Assembly: GCA_963854735.1 (NCBI GenBank)
Contig: OY978097.1
Span: 1,736,001-1,800,000 of the forward strand
DNA length: 64,000 bases
DNA from: Marvania coccoides
Lineage: Eukaryota > Chlorophyta > Trebouxiophyceae > Chlorellales > Chlorellaceae
Direction: 5' to 3'
Shown here: in pieces, positions 62,956-64,000 of the stretch
How the letters are laid out: every line of letters begins with the position of its first letter
How positions within the stretch are numbered: the first letter of the stretch is position 1
Notes under the pieces: model-generated
Seen by the model: the letters and a program-made list of their open reading frames with translations, nothing else
What the model was told of the DNA's origin: nothing
Databases searched by the model: none
Program-made: the position numbers and the translations under genes

Positions 62956-64000
62956 ATGGCAGGGAAGGGAGCGGCAAAGCCGCTGAGCGATGCCCAGCAA
63001 CTCAATCGAGACACAGAACACCCATTTGACAGCCCCGATTTCAACGCTGTTCGCTACGTGAACGATGTATTTCCCGACGGTGCGCGCTGATCACTCCACC
63101 AGACTCGCAGATCTCCTAGTGAATTACAATGTATTTATTCAAATCTTTTCACTATTTCAAAAACATTTCCTCTGCAGAGGAGGCTCTGGCGAACCTGGGC
63201 CCGTTCATCGACTCCCTGCAGTCCAAAATTCGGGCGGTGGACGGCGAGATCCTGACGGCGGTGCGGCAGCAGAGCTCCTCGGGGAGCCACGCCCGCGACG
63301 AGCTGCGCTCCGCCCAGTCCTCTATCGGCACCATGCTGCAGCAGGTGGCAGACATCCGGCGCAAGGCCGCACAGAGCGAGGCGCTGGTGCAGCAGATCTG
63401 CCGCGACATCAAGAAGCTGGACTACGCTAAGAAGCACTTGACTTCCACCATCACCGCTCTTCGGAGGCTAGGCATGCTGGTTACAGCGGTGGATCACCTG
63501 CAGCTGGCGGCGGAGCGGCGGGAGTTTGGGGAGGCGGCGCACCTGTTGGGGGCGGTGCAGCAGCTCGCTGCACACTTCAAAGACTACGCTCACGTCCCAA
63601 GGGTAGCAGAGATGCGCGGGCGGGTGGCGGCGCTGGAACGCTCCCTGCGCGGTGCCGCGCTGCGGGAGTTTGAGCTGCTGGGCGAGGAGCCGCCCAGCCG
63701 GGCGCTGCTGGACCGGCTGCGCGACTGCTGTGCGGTGACGGCGGCGGTGGGGGCGGCGGCCCGCGATGAGCTCGTGGACTCGGTTTGCCGCCGCGAAATG
63801 GGGGTCTACTCCCAGATCTTCAGCACCATGGGCGAGACCGCCAAGCTGGAGCGCACCATGAACCGCTACAAGTGGCTGCTGCGCCGGCTGGAGGCTCGGA
63901 AAGAGGTCTGGGAAATTTTCCCCAAAGAGTGGCGGGTGCCGCAGCTGCTGTGCGTCACCTTCTGCTCCATCACCAAGACGCAGCTGGCGGAGATCCTGGA
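62956..64000 (+). CDS. VPS53: VPS53 subunit of the GARP/EARP tethering complex (runs off right edge)
   Basis: Tethers endosome-derived vesicles at the trans-Golgi network together with VPS51, VPS52 and VPS54. Exon 1 is 62956-63079, and exon 2 starts at 63178 and is open to the window end; about 315 residues are visible. The start reads LNRDTEHPFDSPDFNAVRYV, then NDVFPDEEALANLGPFIDSL, the VPS53 N terminus. A long coiled coil follows (SSIGTMLQQVADIRRKAAQS, EALVQQICRDIKKLDYAKKH, LTSTITALRRLGMLVTAVDH). Next come QQLAAHFKDYAHVPRVAEMR and IFPKEWRVPQLLCVTFCSIT, also conserved. The intron is GT-AG. Confidence 0.93.

Noticed and set aside
1..64000. tRNA, rRNA or snRNA genes
   Set aside because: I found no cloverleaf or conserved RNA block by eye. 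A covariance-model scan (tRNAscan-SE, Infernal) would be needed to exclude them.

Overview
This is nuclear DNA of a green alga. Chlorophyll a/b-binding proteins (a head-to-head light-harvesting pair and a one-helix protein), a TGD4-like chloroplast envelope protein, a PPR-SMR protein and several transit peptides point to Viridiplantae. Dense, short-intron genes on both strands, GC-rich exons and AT-rich spacers fit a chlorophyte, most likely a trebouxiophyte-like alga; the species cannot be named from the sequence. There are no operons and no prokaryotic signals. I built the gene models by hand, joining exons at splice sites and checking that the reading phase closes at every junction.

Layout. 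0-2.1 kb: divergent light-harvesting genes. 2.5-7.8 kb: a TalC-type transaldolase, a plant-type CENP-C candidate and the mRNA export factor RAE1. 8-14 kb: two membrane protein genes, TMEM245-like and TMEM135-like, head to head. 14.6-24.4 kb: Mpv17-type protein, RFC3, an F-box/cyclin protein, EFG1 and a TGD4-like protein. 24.6-37.6 kb: a TFIIS-M/SPOC protein, S-formylglutathione hydrolase, a small hypothetical gene, MCM7, a secreted phytocyanin/Nod19 fusion and a HugZ-like protein. 37.6-42.6 kb is a disturbed accessory block: a non-LTR retrotransposon fragment, homopolymers, a decaying RCC1-repeat gene and partial copies of neighbouring genes. 42.7-56.3 kb: TruB, an AIRIM-like protein, RsfS with a SAP domain, gamma-COP, a degenerate MYND gene, Met-tRNA formyltransferase and a PPR-SMR protein. 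56.8-58.6 kb: a duplicated CxxC protein with one frameshifted intronless copy, and a serine racemase relic. 58.8-64 kb: a nodulin-like MFS protein, a one-helix protein, PPP1R11/YPI1 and the start of VPS53.

The genes do not form one pathway. Several serve chromosome replication and segregation (MCM7, RFC3, CENP-C, F-box/cyclin, PP1 inhibitor), others organelle translation and lipid or pigment biology. The most unusual observations are an MCM7 lacking all four zinc-finger cysteines, a stellacyanin-like domain fused to a SURNod19 domain, an F-box/cyclin protein, four GC-AG introns, a two-copy hairpin element, and gene-fragment copies in the 41.7-42.0 kb block.
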